Positions 16,744 through 25,345 of a stretch of 61,681 nucleotides of DNA are shown piece by piece. Made by a program: the position numbers and the translations under genes. This stretch comes from an uncultured Lachnospiraceae bacterium. Lineage in GTDB: Bacteria > Bacillota > Clostridia > Lachnospirales > Lachnospiraceae. The DNA lies in assembly GCA_949155905.1 (NCBI GenBank), contig CASCWU010000006.1:1-61681 (forward strand). The letters are read 5' to 3'. The stretch's first letter is position 1; each line of letters starts with the position of its first letter. Below the pieces are notes generated by a model. It was not told where the DNA came from, searched no databases, and saw only the letters and a program-made list of their open reading frames with translations.

Positions 16744-17376
16744 CTAGCTCTTCACTTCCACCTGCACATACTCCGGCGGATTCCACAGCACCAGCTTGTC
16801 CGACATATCTGCAACGCAGGTGGTGTTTGCCTCCGTATCTGCCCCTGCCTGCGGCAAAAGCCCGGCCTCCTCCAAGGCCTTTAACGATTCCTGCACTAAA
16901 ATAATCCGCTGATTAGACGATCCTTTAAACCGCAGATTTACATTCTTTAGCTCCTCCACAAAACGCCCGTCTACTAGCACATCTATATAAGAAAGAAGTT
17001 CCTTCGTCTCTTCCCATTCTGAATACATTTTCCCCAGAATTTCCCTGTCAAATAAATACCCGGAAAAAGCCCAGATGCTTTTCTGACCGTCTGGATAGGC
17101 CGCTCTGATTTTCCGTAGCAGCGGCAGAAGCCCCTTCTGGTTTACATGCTCAAACGGCTCGCCGCCTAACAGCGTCAGCCCGGCGATATAATCCGGCCTT
17201 AGATATTCGACAATCCGATCCTCCTCTGCCTCAGTAAAGGACTGTCCATACTGGAAATCCCATGTTTCCTCATTGAAGCAATTTTTACAATGATGCGTAC
17301 AGCCGCTTACAAACAGGGAAATCCGCACTCCCGGCCCGTTCGCCACATCATACTGCTTGATATCTGCATAATTCAT
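16744..17376 (-). CDS. nrdG: Anaerobic ribonucleotide reductase activating enzyme NrdG
   Basis: A 210-residue radical-SAM activase that installs the glycyl radical on NrdD. The cluster motif CTHHCKNC (CxxxCxxC) lies near residue 22 behind GPGVRISLFVSG, and LLGGEPFE follows near residue 72. Length is somewhat above the 155-175 typical of NrdG, with a C-terminal extension that is common in Clostridia. ATG 17376 is preferred over an upstream TTG at 17406; GGCAGG lies 8 nt away. It follows nrdD by about 190 nt on the same strand, forming the usual nrdD-nrdG operon. Confidence 0.93.
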   Translation of the reverse strand: MNYADIKQYDVANGPGVRISLFVSGCTHHCKNCFNEETWDFQYGQSFTEAEEDRIVEYLRPDYIAGLTLLGGEPFEHVNQKGLLPLLRKIRAAYPDGQKSIWAFSGYLFDREILGKMYSEWEETKELLSYIDVLVDGRFVEELKNVNLRFKGSSNQRIILVQESLKALEEAGLLPQAGADTEANTTCVADMSDKLVLWNPPEYVQVEVKS

Positions 17377-17567
17377 CCTCTTAACCTGCCTTCTTTCCTT
17401 CTGCAAAACACCCGGCCTCCCACACCGGGCGTAGTTGCCGCCTTTTATAAAACAGGCCAGGCCGTCCGCCGGAGCTTTTCTCCCTCCAGGATATGCCTGA
17501 CCTGCTTCTCTTTTCTATATCATTACTCAAACAACATCCTTATACCCGGCCTGGTCTGTTCCGTTTC

Positions 17568-19694
17568 CTACAGATGCAGCACCCTGGCCTTAATCTCCTT
17601 TGTCTTGCCGACATTCCAGAAATTCTCGCCCAGATACCCGCAGGTTCTTCTTGTCACGTTCATCTTGGAATGGTCTTTGTTGTGGCACTGCGGACACTCC
17701 CATTCAAAATCGTCGTTGACCAGAATCTCCCCATCAAAACCACATACATGGCAGTAATCGGACTTCGTATTGAACTCGGCATACTGGATGTTGTCGTAGA
17801 TAAATTTCACGACCTCCTCCAGAGCCTCCAGGTTATTCCGCATATTCGGAATCTCCACATAGGAAATCGCACCGCCGGAGGAAATCGTCTGGAACTGGCT
17901 TTCAAACGTAAACTTGCTGAAGGCGTCAATTTTTTCCCGTACATCTACGTGATAGGAGTTGGTATAATACCCCTTATCCGTAATATCCTCAATATCGCCG
18001 AAGCGCTCCTGATCGATCTTGGCAAAACGGTAGCAAAGGGACTCCGCCGGAGTGCCGTAAAGGGCAAAGCCAATCCCTGTCTGTGCCTTCCACTGATCGG
18101 TCGCGGCACGCATCCGCTTCATCACCTTCATGGCAAACTCAAAGCCCTTTGGTGTGGTATGGCTTTCTCCGGTCATCAGCTTTGTCACCTCGTAAAGCCC
18201 GATATAACCAAGGGAAATCGTCGAGTAGCCGCCGTGCAGCAGCTTGTCAATCGTCTCTCCCTTTTTTAGCCGGGCAATCGCGCCGTACTGCCAATGAATC
18301 GGGCTGACGTCGGAGAGCGTCCCCTCCAGCGCACGGTGACGGCACATCAAAGCCTCGTAGCAAAGCGCCAGACGCTCCTCCATCAACTGCCAGAACACTT
18401 CTTCATTGCCCTTGGCAATAATGCCCATCTGCGGCAGATTCAGGCTGACGACACCCTGGTTAAAGCGGCCTTCAAACTTGTAGTTTCCATCTTCGTCCTG
18501 CCATGGAGCCAGGAAGGAACGGCAGCCCATCGGGCTGAATACGTTGCCCTTGTAATTTTCGCGCATCTTTTTGGCGGAAATATAATCCGGGTAAAGACGC
18601 TTCGAGGAGCATTTGACTGCCAGCTTCGTAATATAATCGTATTTCCCACCCTTGAGGCAGTTATTTTCATCTAAAACATAAATTAGCTTCGGAAATGCCG
18701 GGGTCACATACACACCTTTTTCGTTTTTAATCCCTTCCAGACGCTGACGCAAAATCTCATAGATAATCCGGGCATTTTCTTCGATATACTCGTCCTCCTC
18801 GTCCAGCCAGAGGAACAAGGTGACAAACGGAGACTGTCCGTTCGTCGTCATCAACGTATTGATCTGGTACTGGATGGTCTGCACGCCGGAACGAAGCTCG
18901 TCCTCTAGGCGATCCTGCACCAGCTCCTCAATCGTATCTTCATCCATTACGCCCATATATTTTTCATTGTAAAACCGTTTATATTTTAAATAACTCTTAC
19001 GCAGATATTTCCCTAAATGACGGATATCCACCGACTGGCCACCGTACTGGCTGCTGGCCACCGCCGAAATAATCTGTGTCACCACGGTACAGGCTACCTG
19101 GAAGCTCTTTGGGCTTTCGATCAGCTTCGCATTCATGACTGTCCCGTTATCCAGCATGTCCTCTATATTGATTAAGCAGCAGTTGAAAATATATTGTAAA
19201 AAGTAGTCCGCATCATGAAAATGCAGTACACCCTCTTCATGTGCCTTGGAAATCTTTTCCGGAAGCAAAATCCGTTTCGTCAGATCCTTCGATACCTCTC
19301 CGGCAATCAAATCCCGCTGGGTAGAAGCAATAAACGCATTTTTATTGGAATTTTCCTCCATAACTGTTTTATTGCTGTTTTGGATCAGACTCATAATCGA
19401 CTCATCTGTCGTATTTGCCTTCCGCACCAGTTCACGGGTATAACGGTAAATAATATATGTTTTGGCCAGGACAAACTTTCCCTCTGCCATCAGCCGCTGC
19501 TCGATGATATCCTGGATCTCCTCCACCATCATCTCCGGCCTCTCCATCGCCTCAATTCCCTTTACGATATCCTCAATCCGGCTGTCCAGCACACGCTCCG
19601 AAGCCGATACCTCGTTATTCGCTTTGTGGATTGCATTGACAATTTTTTCCCGATCATAGGAAACCTTTCTTCCGTCACGTTTAATGACATACAT
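17568..19694 (-). CDS. nrdD: Anaerobic ribonucleoside-triphosphate reductase NrdD
   Basis: A 708-residue class III ribonucleotide reductase that makes deoxyribonucleotides without oxygen. It begins with an ATP-cone (YVIKRDGRKVSYDREKIVNA), has the catalytic barrel in the middle, and ends with the zinc site CHVCG and CPQC followed by RTCGYLG, in which Gly686 should carry the radical. Length matches the family. The start follows GGAGG. It has a 200-nt leader and NrdR-like boxes. A strict or facultative anaerobic lifestyle follows from this being the only reductase seen here. Confidence 0.97.
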   Translation of the reverse strand: MYVIKRDGRKVSYDREKIVNAIHKANNEVSASERVLDSRIEDIVKGIEAMERPEMMVEEIQDIIEQRLMAEGKFVLAKTYIIYRYTRELVRKANTTDESIMSLIQNSNKTVMEENSNKNAFIASTQRDLIAGEVSKDLTKRILLPEKISKAHEEGVLHFHDADYFLQYIFNCCLINIEDMLDNGTVMNAKLIESPKSFQVACTVVTQIISAVASSQYGGQSVDIRHLGKYLRKSYLKYKRFYNEKYMGVMDEDTIEELVQDRLEDELRSGVQTIQYQINTLMTTNGQSPFVTLFLWLDEEDEYIEENARIIYEILRQRLEGIKNEKGVYVTPAFPKLIYVLDENNCLKGGKYDYITKLAVKCSSKRLYPDYISAKKMRENYKGNVFSPMGCRSFLAPWQDEDGNYKFEGRFNQGVVSLNLPQMGIIAKGNEEVFWQLMEERLALCYEALMCRHRALEGTLSDVSPIHWQYGAIARLKKGETIDKLLHGGYSTISLGYIGLYEVTKLMTGESHTTPKGFEFAMKVMKRMRAATDQWKAQTGIGFALYGTPAESLCYRFAKIDQERFGDIEDITDKGYYTNSYHVDVREKIDAFSKFTFESQFQTISSGGAISYVEIPNMRNNLEALEEVVKFIYDNIQYAEFNTKSDYCHVCGFDGEILVNDDFEWECPQCHNKDHSKMNVTRRTCGYLGENFWNVGKTKEIKARVLHL

Positions 19695-19745
19695 CTACAT
19701 CCAACCTCCTACTTTAAAGATATGACAGCAGCCTGGTTTTTATTA

Positions 19746-19761
19746 TGCCAAATATTTGGCA
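19746..19761. promoter_or_regulatory. 16-bp perfect palindrome in the nrdD leader
   Basis: TGCCAAATATTTGGCA is a perfect palindrome 52 nt upstream of the nrdD start and well downstream of its promoter. It could be a repressor site or a small RNA hairpin. Confidence 0.5.
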
Positions 19762-19898
19762 ACTGACTGCTGACGGGTACTTTTCCCCAACTGCTTGCTT
19801 TTTATTTTTTTCTGACAGCCTCCGGAATTCTTTATTTTTCTGAATCTTCTTTATTTCCAGAACGTTATGTACTCCGAAAAATAACGCCATCAAGTTCT

Positions 19899-19971
19899 AG
19901 TATAGCACGTACAAGAGGAATTGTCTACCTAGATATAGATATTTTTCTAAAAAAAACACAAGATGTAGTGG
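19899..19971 (-). promoter_or_regulatory. nrdD promoter with two NrdR-like boxes
   Basis: On the minus strand TAGACA (19922-19927) and TATACT (19899-19904) have a 17-nt spacer. Immediately upstream is a strong NrdR-box match at 19956-19971 (plus strand ACACAAGATGTAGTGG against the consensus ACACTATATATAGTGT). A weaker one lies 30 bp away at 19926-19941 and touches the -35. The pair spacing of about three helical turns is that expected for NrdR, the repressor of ribonucleotide reductase genes. Confidence 0.65.
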
Positions 19972-19995
19972 TTTCCCGTTTTATGGAGGATTTTG

Positions 19996-22254
19996 TCATC
20001 TTCTCAGCCGATAGCCGCAGGTCAGGTCATACCATTCTCTGGGGATAAACTTTTCCCATTCCTCCAGTGTTCCTCCCGGCACCGCACTGACTCTGCACGT
20101 TTCCCGAAGAATGATATACGGAGCATATTCCTCCGGAATGCTCAGGTAAATAGCAGGCATGACATGACGGTAATTCCAGTCAAAGCTGACATGCACAGCA
20201 CAGTCCTTTGAATAGATCGACGTGCCGGAAAGCATATTTTTATAGTCGTCCCACACCTGCTGTTGTATTTTCTCCAACTCCTTATAGTTTAAATCGCACT
20301 CCTCAATCCGCCAGGAATCATCCTCCGGCAGCACCGAACGCAGTCCCTCGCAAACCTCTGGGTAGCCTTTTTTGATCATAATAATCATGGTATATTGTTC
20401 CCCACATTCCAGATATTCCAACCCATAGCAGGTGCCTTCCGGATCCTCCCAGCCATTGCAGGCAAAATAATTTCTCACAACACTCCCCACTCTATAAATC
20501 GGCGCACGCTTTCTCTCATCGACAAGCGGCTCATAATCCAGCAAAGTCGGCGGAAAAAACACTTCTTCCTTTCCGGCGTCCAATTGTGCCTGAATATACC
20601 TTCCCTCCTCGCTGTCCACCCGGTAGATAAAGTGATCCCACGAATATATCGTATAGCGTTCCTCTTCCTTATCATACCGCTCCAGCAGGAAAAATTCCTC
20701 TCCCAGCTCTGCATCAATCGGAAGCAGAAAGCCGCTGCACTTCTTATGGAACATCCTTGCTCCCCGTTTGTAGCGCATCCGGATTTTTTCCAAAAGCTCT
20801 CCCTCTCCTATCTGCACAAATGAATTTTCTCTACTCGTCTTGGCTACTTTTACCCGGTAAATCGCATCAGTATTCGCATAGGCCTCCTCAAAGCTTTCCC
20901 TTTTTTCTACCGGCGGGCAAATCCCTTTGCTTACCATTTCCCGAAGGCACTGCGGAAGCTCCTCCAATTCCTTCCTGCTTAAAGAATAGCGTTCCACCTC
21001 GCCGTTTTCTACCTCCCGTTCTGAAAAGCTGCCAACCTGTGCATACATGATATGAGGATAAAGCGAAGAACGCATCGAGCTTAAAAATAAATAGTAGCTC
21101 TCTCCCTCCCGAAATTTGCCGAACTGATTTCCATACAAATGCAGATAGGGTTCTTCTACCGTTCCGGTAAAGTCCTCCTCTGGCTCGAACACATAGATTG
21201 TCCGGGAGGTATCCCATTCGCTCCGGGATATATAACGCGCCTTTACAATCGTGTCTGAGTATTGGCATACCTCCTCCAAACTCCTTATGGAAGTCCTGCT
21301 GACACCTCCCGACAGTCCGTTTCCAGCGAACTCTTCCTCGTCCGTTTTTTCGTCGTCAATTTCTGCGTCGTCAGTTTCTGCGTCGCCAGTTTCTGCGTCC
21401 TCTGTCTCATCAGGAGAAAAGAAAGCGCTTTCCTCCAGCCAATTTTCCCAGTTCGGATTGATATTTTCCCCAAACAAGATCCGCACATGCCCTTTATACT
21501 TAACGTCCTCCCCGGCATAAAATTTCAAATACGTATGATGGGGATCGACGTACAGGCCTTCCAGTGTCGATCCCCTCCTTCCCGTCTCCCAGACCCACCA
21601 GCCGCCGTCCGTTATCCCGTCCCGGTTCTGCTTCTTCTCATATTCCTTATCCCGGTAAACCGAAACCGCGTCCATCCGTTCCTCTATATAATCCTTTGCC
21701 ACATGGTAGGAAAGGAATTCCGCCTGCAGTTCTCCCTGGAAAAACTGTCCTTTGTAAAGCCGATAAATAACGCTTCCTTTTGCACCCGGATAACCGTCCA
21801 GACATAACACATCAACGACAACGTCGAAATATACTTCTTCTTCGCTTTCCGGCATTTTTATTTCGATGTTCTCTGTATATTCTGTTGCCGCCAGCCGCTT
21901 TTTAAACAACTCGTAGCTGTCAGCTATCGAAAGCCCGTCGAAGCAAAAGCCTTTCTGGTCATGACACATCGTGCTGAAGAATTCCAGCGGCTTCTCCTCC
22001 TTGCGCCCAGAATCCCAGCCGCTCTCATTCCCCGGAGCTTTTTCATTTTCCGGAGCTTTTCCAGTTCCCAGAACCTTCCCATTTTCCAGAACTTTTCCGT
22101 TTCCCAGAATCTTTCCATTCCAGCCGCCTTTCGTGCCTGTTGCCCCTATTAGAAAAACTGCCAGAACGCATCCCATTATGATCCCCGCCGTTTTGCTTAC
22201 CTTTCCCGTTTTCCTTGCCCGTCCTCTTTTCCTTTTTAAAAATTCCCGTTTCAT
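19996..22254 (-). CDS. Large exported or membrane-anchored protein of unknown function
   Basis: A 752-residue protein I do not recognise. The N-terminus is very basic (KREFLKRKRGRARKTGK) followed by one membrane segment (AGIIMGCVLAVFLIGATG), so the rest should be outside the cell. Next comes a short degenerate repeat of the type ENGKVLG/ENEKAPG, and around residue 280 an acidic Asp/Glu/Thr tract. The remainder looks globular and alternates charged and aromatic residues. ATG 22254 has a near-consensus AAGGGGGTG 6 nt upstream; a GTG at 22263 is the alternative. It has its own promoter and stops just before the nrdD regulatory region, with no operon partner. Function cannot be assigned. Confidence 0.75.
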   Translation of the reverse strand: MKREFLKRKRGRARKTGKVSKTAGIIMGCVLAVFLIGATGTKGGWNGKILGNGKVLENGKVLGTGKAPENEKAPGNESGWDSGRKEEKPLEFFSTMCHDQKGFCFDGLSIADSYELFKKRLAATEYTENIEIKMPESEEEVYFDVVVDVLCLDGYPGAKGSVIYRLYKGQFFQGELQAEFLSYHVAKDYIEERMDAVSVYRDKEYEKKQNRDGITDGGWWVWETGRRGSTLEGLYVDPHHTYLKFYAGEDVKYKGHVRILFGENINPNWENWLEESAFFSPDETEDAETGDAETDDAEIDDEKTDEEEFAGNGLSGGVSRTSIRSLEEVCQYSDTIVKARYISRSEWDTSRTIYVFEPEEDFTGTVEEPYLHLYGNQFGKFREGESYYLFLSSMRSSLYPHIMYAQVGSFSEREVENGEVERYSLSRKELEELPQCLREMVSKGICPPVEKRESFEEAYANTDAIYRVKVAKTSRENSFVQIGEGELLEKIRMRYKRGARMFHKKCSGFLLPIDAELGEEFFLLERYDKEEERYTIYSWDHFIYRVDSEEGRYIQAQLDAGKEEVFFPPTLLDYEPLVDERKRAPIYRVGSVVRNYFACNGWEDPEGTCYGLEYLECGEQYTMIIMIKKGYPEVCEGLRSVLPEDDSWRIEECDLNYKELEKIQQQVWDDYKNMLSGTSIYSKDCAVHVSFDWNYRHVMPAIYLSIPEEYAPYIILRETCRVSAVPGGTLEEWEKFIPREWYDLTCGYRLRR

Positions 22255-22309
22255 CCCCGCCACCCCCTTCTCCGTAAGGAAGTAAAAAATATTTTTCTTT
22301 CTTAAATTT

Positions 22310-22339
22310 ATTTTACTAAAGGGAAAAAGAAAACGTCAA
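22310..22339 (-). promoter_or_regulatory. Promoter of the large exported protein
   Basis: On the minus strand TTGACG (22334-22339) and TAAAAT (22310-22315) are separated by 18 nt, about 55 nt upstream of the start. Confidence 0.5.
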
Positions 22340-22441
22340 CCTTGTTTCTGAATATTTTAGAAAGATTAGGAAATTTTTATACTTTTTATCCTAGGTATTT
22401 TACAAAGAAGCAATTATACTTTTACGGGGCCAGGAACGGCA

Positions 22442-22479
22442 TAGGGGACGGTAAAAACAAAAAATTTTACCGTCCCCTA
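22442..22479. repeat. 15-bp inverted repeat
   Basis: TAGGGGACGGTAAAA (22442-22456) and its exact reverse complement (22465-22479) enclose an 8-nt A-rich loop, just after the FecE-like stop. It could end that operon, but there is no T-run beyond the stem. The GGGGACGGT core resembles REP-type palindromes that I remember from clostridial genomes. Confidence 0.6.
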
Positions 22480-22495
22480 GAATAACAAAACTATG

Positions 22496-23314
22496 TCATA
22501 GACAATAATATACCCTCTCCTCCCCGTCCATCACCTGTTTCACCTTTACGCCAAACACCCGATCCAACACCCCGCTTTCGTATACCTCCACCGGAGTCCC
22601 GGCTGCTGCCAGCCTTCCTTCGGAAAGCACCGCCAGCTTATCGGCATATTTTAAGGCCGCCGGAAGATCATGCAGCACCATCACCACCGCTTTCCCACTG
22701 TCCGCCAGGCTCCGGCACAGATCCATCAACTGAAGCTGGTAGGAAATATCCAAAAAAGAGGTCGGCTCGTCTAACAAAATCACTGGCGCGTCCTGTGCTA
22801 GCGCCATCGCTAAAAAAACACGCTGCTGCGTCCCGCCCGACAGCTCAGAAAGCATACACTCCTCCTGCCCCGCGAGGCCGACCAGCCGGATCGCCTCCCT
22901 AGCTGCTTCGATATCCTTCTGCCGGTAGCGGCGCGGATAGGACAGATGGGCAAACCGGCCATGCAGCGCCATTGCCAGCACCGTCATTTCCGGAATTCGT
23001 TTCTGCTGCGGCAGATAGGCTACCTGCCTGGCTCTCTCTACCGCTGAAAGCTGCTCGATAGGCTTTCCATTTATCCAGATTGCGCCGCCGCTTTTTGGCA
23101 CCAACCCCGTCAAGGTCTTTAACAAGGTGCTTTTCCCACAGCCGTTCGGCCCTGCCAGAACCGTAATGCTTCCTCTGGAAAACGAAACGGACAGCCCGTG
23201 CAGTACCTCGCGGCTCCCGTAGCCTGCGTGGAGATCCTGGATGGTCAGTATGATATTGGATTCTATTTTCTGCTGGCTTCCTTGCAATTTTATTCTCTCC
23301 TGATCAAACTTCAT
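22496..23314 (-). CDS. Iron-siderophore/cobalamin-type ABC transporter ATPase (FecE-like)
   Basis: A 272-residue ATPase of the FecE/BtuD class. It has Walker A GPNGCGKST near residue 56, a Q-loop in AYLPQQK, the signature LSGGTQQR, Walker B VILLDEPTSFLD and an H-loop VLHDLPAA. It should power the FecCD-like permease at 25.3 kb and take substrate from the lipoprotein at 26.5 kb. In most genomes these three genes are adjacent; here an AT-rich ATPase/TOPRIM-like cassette separates the permease from this gene. The start is only weakly supported (AGGGA). Metal chelates or corrinoids are the likely cargo. Confidence 0.9.
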   Translation of the reverse strand: MKFDQERIKLQGSQQKIESNIILTIQDLHAGYGSREVLHGLSVSFSRGSITVLAGPNGCGKSTLLKTLTGLVPKSGGAIWINGKPIEQLSAVERARQVAYLPQQKRIPEMTVLAMALHGRFAHLSYPRRYRQKDIEAAREAIRLVGLAGQEECMLSELSGGTQQRVFLAMALAQDAPVILLDEPTSFLDISYQLQLMDLCRSLADSGKAVVMVLHDLPAALKYADKLAVLSEGRLAAAGTPVEVYESGVLDRVFGVKVKQVMDGEERVYYCL

Positions 23315-23334
23315 CCCTGTTCCCTACCTACCCT

Positions 23335-23968
23335 TTACTCTTCCAAAGCTTCATTTATCCTTTGTATCCATTCATTGTCGTCTGTTGAAAAATACTCAAT
23401 AAATCTACCAAAATTCGTACTTCCTTCTATCGTGTCATCAGAAGGAAGCTTCTTAATCCTCTCCCGCATTTCCTGATAGTTTTCCTTCGTGATTCTGGAA
23501 AACAGCTCTTGGCGCTGATCCGCTCTGCCCTTATATCCTTCTATACCTGTGAGAGCAAAGATAATGGGAGCATTTTTCTTCTTTTTGTGGGAAGTAAGCA
23601 CTACGTCATCCCAATGTTCAATAATACTCTGCATAGTACATGGGTTCCCATATATTATAATCTGGTCTGCTGCATTTTCCATTCCATGAAATTCATTGAT
23701 CTTCCGTTTAATATCTACGTACTACTCATAGGACTTTTTATCCGTATCACAGAATACCAGAACCCGATCACAGGAACTGTTTTGAAATTTGTCTTGATAC
23801 TATGCCGGAATATTTCCATTTCCCTCCGCATTTTCCAGTTGGAACAGATACTTTTTACTCCATACACCTAACGATATCAATTTTTTCTAAATATTTATAT
23901 TCTTCGTCTCCCTCGCATATAATACCTATCTTACTGCCTTCAAAAATCTGAGGAAGCTTACCTGCCAT
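23335..23968 (-). pseudogene. TOPRIM-like partner of the AAA ATPase, inactivated
   Basis: The gene starts at ATG 23968, overlapping the ATPase stop by 11 nt. It reads MAGKLPQIFEGSKIGIICEG then DEEYKYLEKIDIVRCME, where it meets a TAA. After a frame change it continues KKYLFQLENAEGNGNIPA, a stop, YQDKFQNSSCDRVLVFCDTD, KKSYE, another stop, and then YVDIKRKINEFHGMEN. An open frame from there runs to LEE at 23335 (IIIYGNPCTMQSIIEHWDDV, STNFGRFIEYFS). The glutamate in IICEGDEE and the acidic CDTD resemble TOPRIM metal ligands, as in effectors of PARIS/OLD/AbiL-type pairs; the family is inference. One frameshift and two stops make it non-functional. Confidence 0.8.
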
Positions 23969-25235
23969 CCAATGACACCTCCCTCTGATTTCCCTTGAGG
24001 CTTAATAAAGATTGGATCAATTCAGGATCCGGCAGGGCTCCCAATACCCCTCTTCGGTATTTCTCCATAATATCCGTCGTGTCCCGTACTCCCTGTTGTG
24101 CCGTAAACTCTGCCAGAGAATACACATAAATGCCTGTATCATCCTTATGGACAAACCATATCTGTTCTTTACGAAACATTTTTTTGCAATCCATCAGATT
24201 GATATCATGTACTGTAAATATCATCTGTGCGTTGGTATTCAGTTCATTATTAAACATAGCAACTATCGCTCTGGTCAATTTAAAGTGAATACTGCTGTCC
24301 AGTTCATCTACAACAAGAATCCTGCCTTGTTCCATTCCTTCTATAATATAGCTTGCAAGAGCCGCAATCTTTTTGGTTCCAGTAGAATCAAACAGTACAC
24401 TCGGAACCGCAACTCCTTTATAAACCGACACCAGCCGAATCTGATCCATAATCTGATCGGGAATATCCAGCGCTTTTTCCTCTGGTTTTTCCTCGTCAGA
24501 GTCCATTTTTATACGAATCTGATCCATATCCACATATTCAAAATCATCCATATAAAGATCCGAATTTTTGATAAACTCCACGACTTTTCTTTGAAGATCA
24601 TTTTGATTTTTCATAAGATGGATCGTCCGTTTTAAAGGAATATTATTCATATTCACAATATCAATCCTGGAAGCAAACTTTGTAACAATCCGTTTCATTT
24701 CCGCCAGTTGCTGAAATTTACTGGAATCTACCAGATAAAACAGCAGGTTGCTTTGAGATATCAACGGCAGCATTTTTAAAAGCTCTTCCTCACCATATTG
24801 GTGAATTCCCTTGATACTATCCTTTAAAAGCCAGACCGTTTTCTTTTCGTTTCCATATTGATCCTTTGTGATTTCTGCAAACCTCTCATAAGGATATTCT
24901 TCCTTTTCCTCATCATACCAAACATCATAGGAAAACTCCCTGCCCTCCTCCAAAAAGGTAATACCTAACTGGCATATAGTACTTTCCTGGAAAATATTGG
25001 ACATCATACAAGGCTTCTGGTTTAATAAAATATTTTTGACACTACGGATACATTTTACCAGACACGTCTTACCCGCGTTGTTCGGACCATAAATTCCAAC
25101 TGTTTTCAAAATATGAAAATGATTCTCTGTGTGGACATTGGATGAAAATTTTTTATTTCTCATATCTGCTTTCGTAGAAAACCGAATCTCCTCTGAAAAC
25201 GAAAAACAGTTTTTCACTCTTACTTCTATTAACAT
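23958..25235 (-). CDS. AAA-type (SMC/ABC-like) ATPase of a putative defence pair
   Basis: A 425-residue ATPase of the AAA_15/AAA_21 class. It has VKNCFSFSEEIRFS at the N-terminus, Walker A GIYGPNNAGKT near residue 50, Walker B ILVVDELDSSIH near residue 300 and a switch histidine in IFTVHDINLMD. Such ATPases are the sensor/scaffold half of abortive-infection systems. ATG 25235 is chosen because TTGGAGGGG lies 6 nt upstream; the longer frame to 25265 overlaps this site. The gene is clearly more AT-rich than the flanking iron-uptake genes. It overlaps the dead partner gene by 11 nt. The frame is intact, but without its partner the system should be inactive. Confidence 0.85.
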   Translation of the reverse strand: MLIEVRVKNCFSFSEEIRFSTKADMRNKKFSSNVHTENHFHILKTVGIYGPNNAGKTCLVKCIRSVKNILLNQKPCMMSNIFQESTICQLGITFLEEGREFSYDVWYDEEKEEYPYERFAEITKDQYGNEKKTVWLLKDSIKGIHQYGEEELLKMLPLISQSNLLFYLVDSSKFQQLAEMKRIVTKFASRIDIVNMNNIPLKRTIHLMKNQNDLQRKVVEFIKNSDLYMDDFEYVDMDQIRIKMDSDEEKPEEKALDIPDQIMDQIRLVSVYKGVAVPSVLFDSTGTKKIAALASYIIEGMEQGRILVVDELDSSIHFKLTRAIVAMFNNELNTNAQMIFTVHDINLMDCKKMFRKEQIWFVHKDDTGIYVYSLAEFTAQQGVRDTTDIMEKYRRGVLGALPDPELIQSLLSLKGNQREVSLDGR

Positions 25236-25280
25236 ACGGATCCCCTCCAAAATTTCCATATCCATTTGTCTTTTTACTAT

Positions 25281-25309
25281 ACTGTATCACGCTTTTATTT
25301 TTCATGCAA
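25281..25309 (-). promoter_or_regulatory. Possible promoter of the ATPase cassette
   Basis: On the minus strand TTGCAT (25304-25309) and TACAGT (25281-25286) have a 17-nt spacer; the -10 is poor. Confidence 0.3.
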
Positions 25310-25345
25310 TATTTTTTCACAAAATTCAAAAACAATATTGTACTC

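Noticed and set aside
19695-19898. Riboswitch in the nrdD leader
   Set aside because: I could not match it to a known aptamer; only a palindrome is clear.
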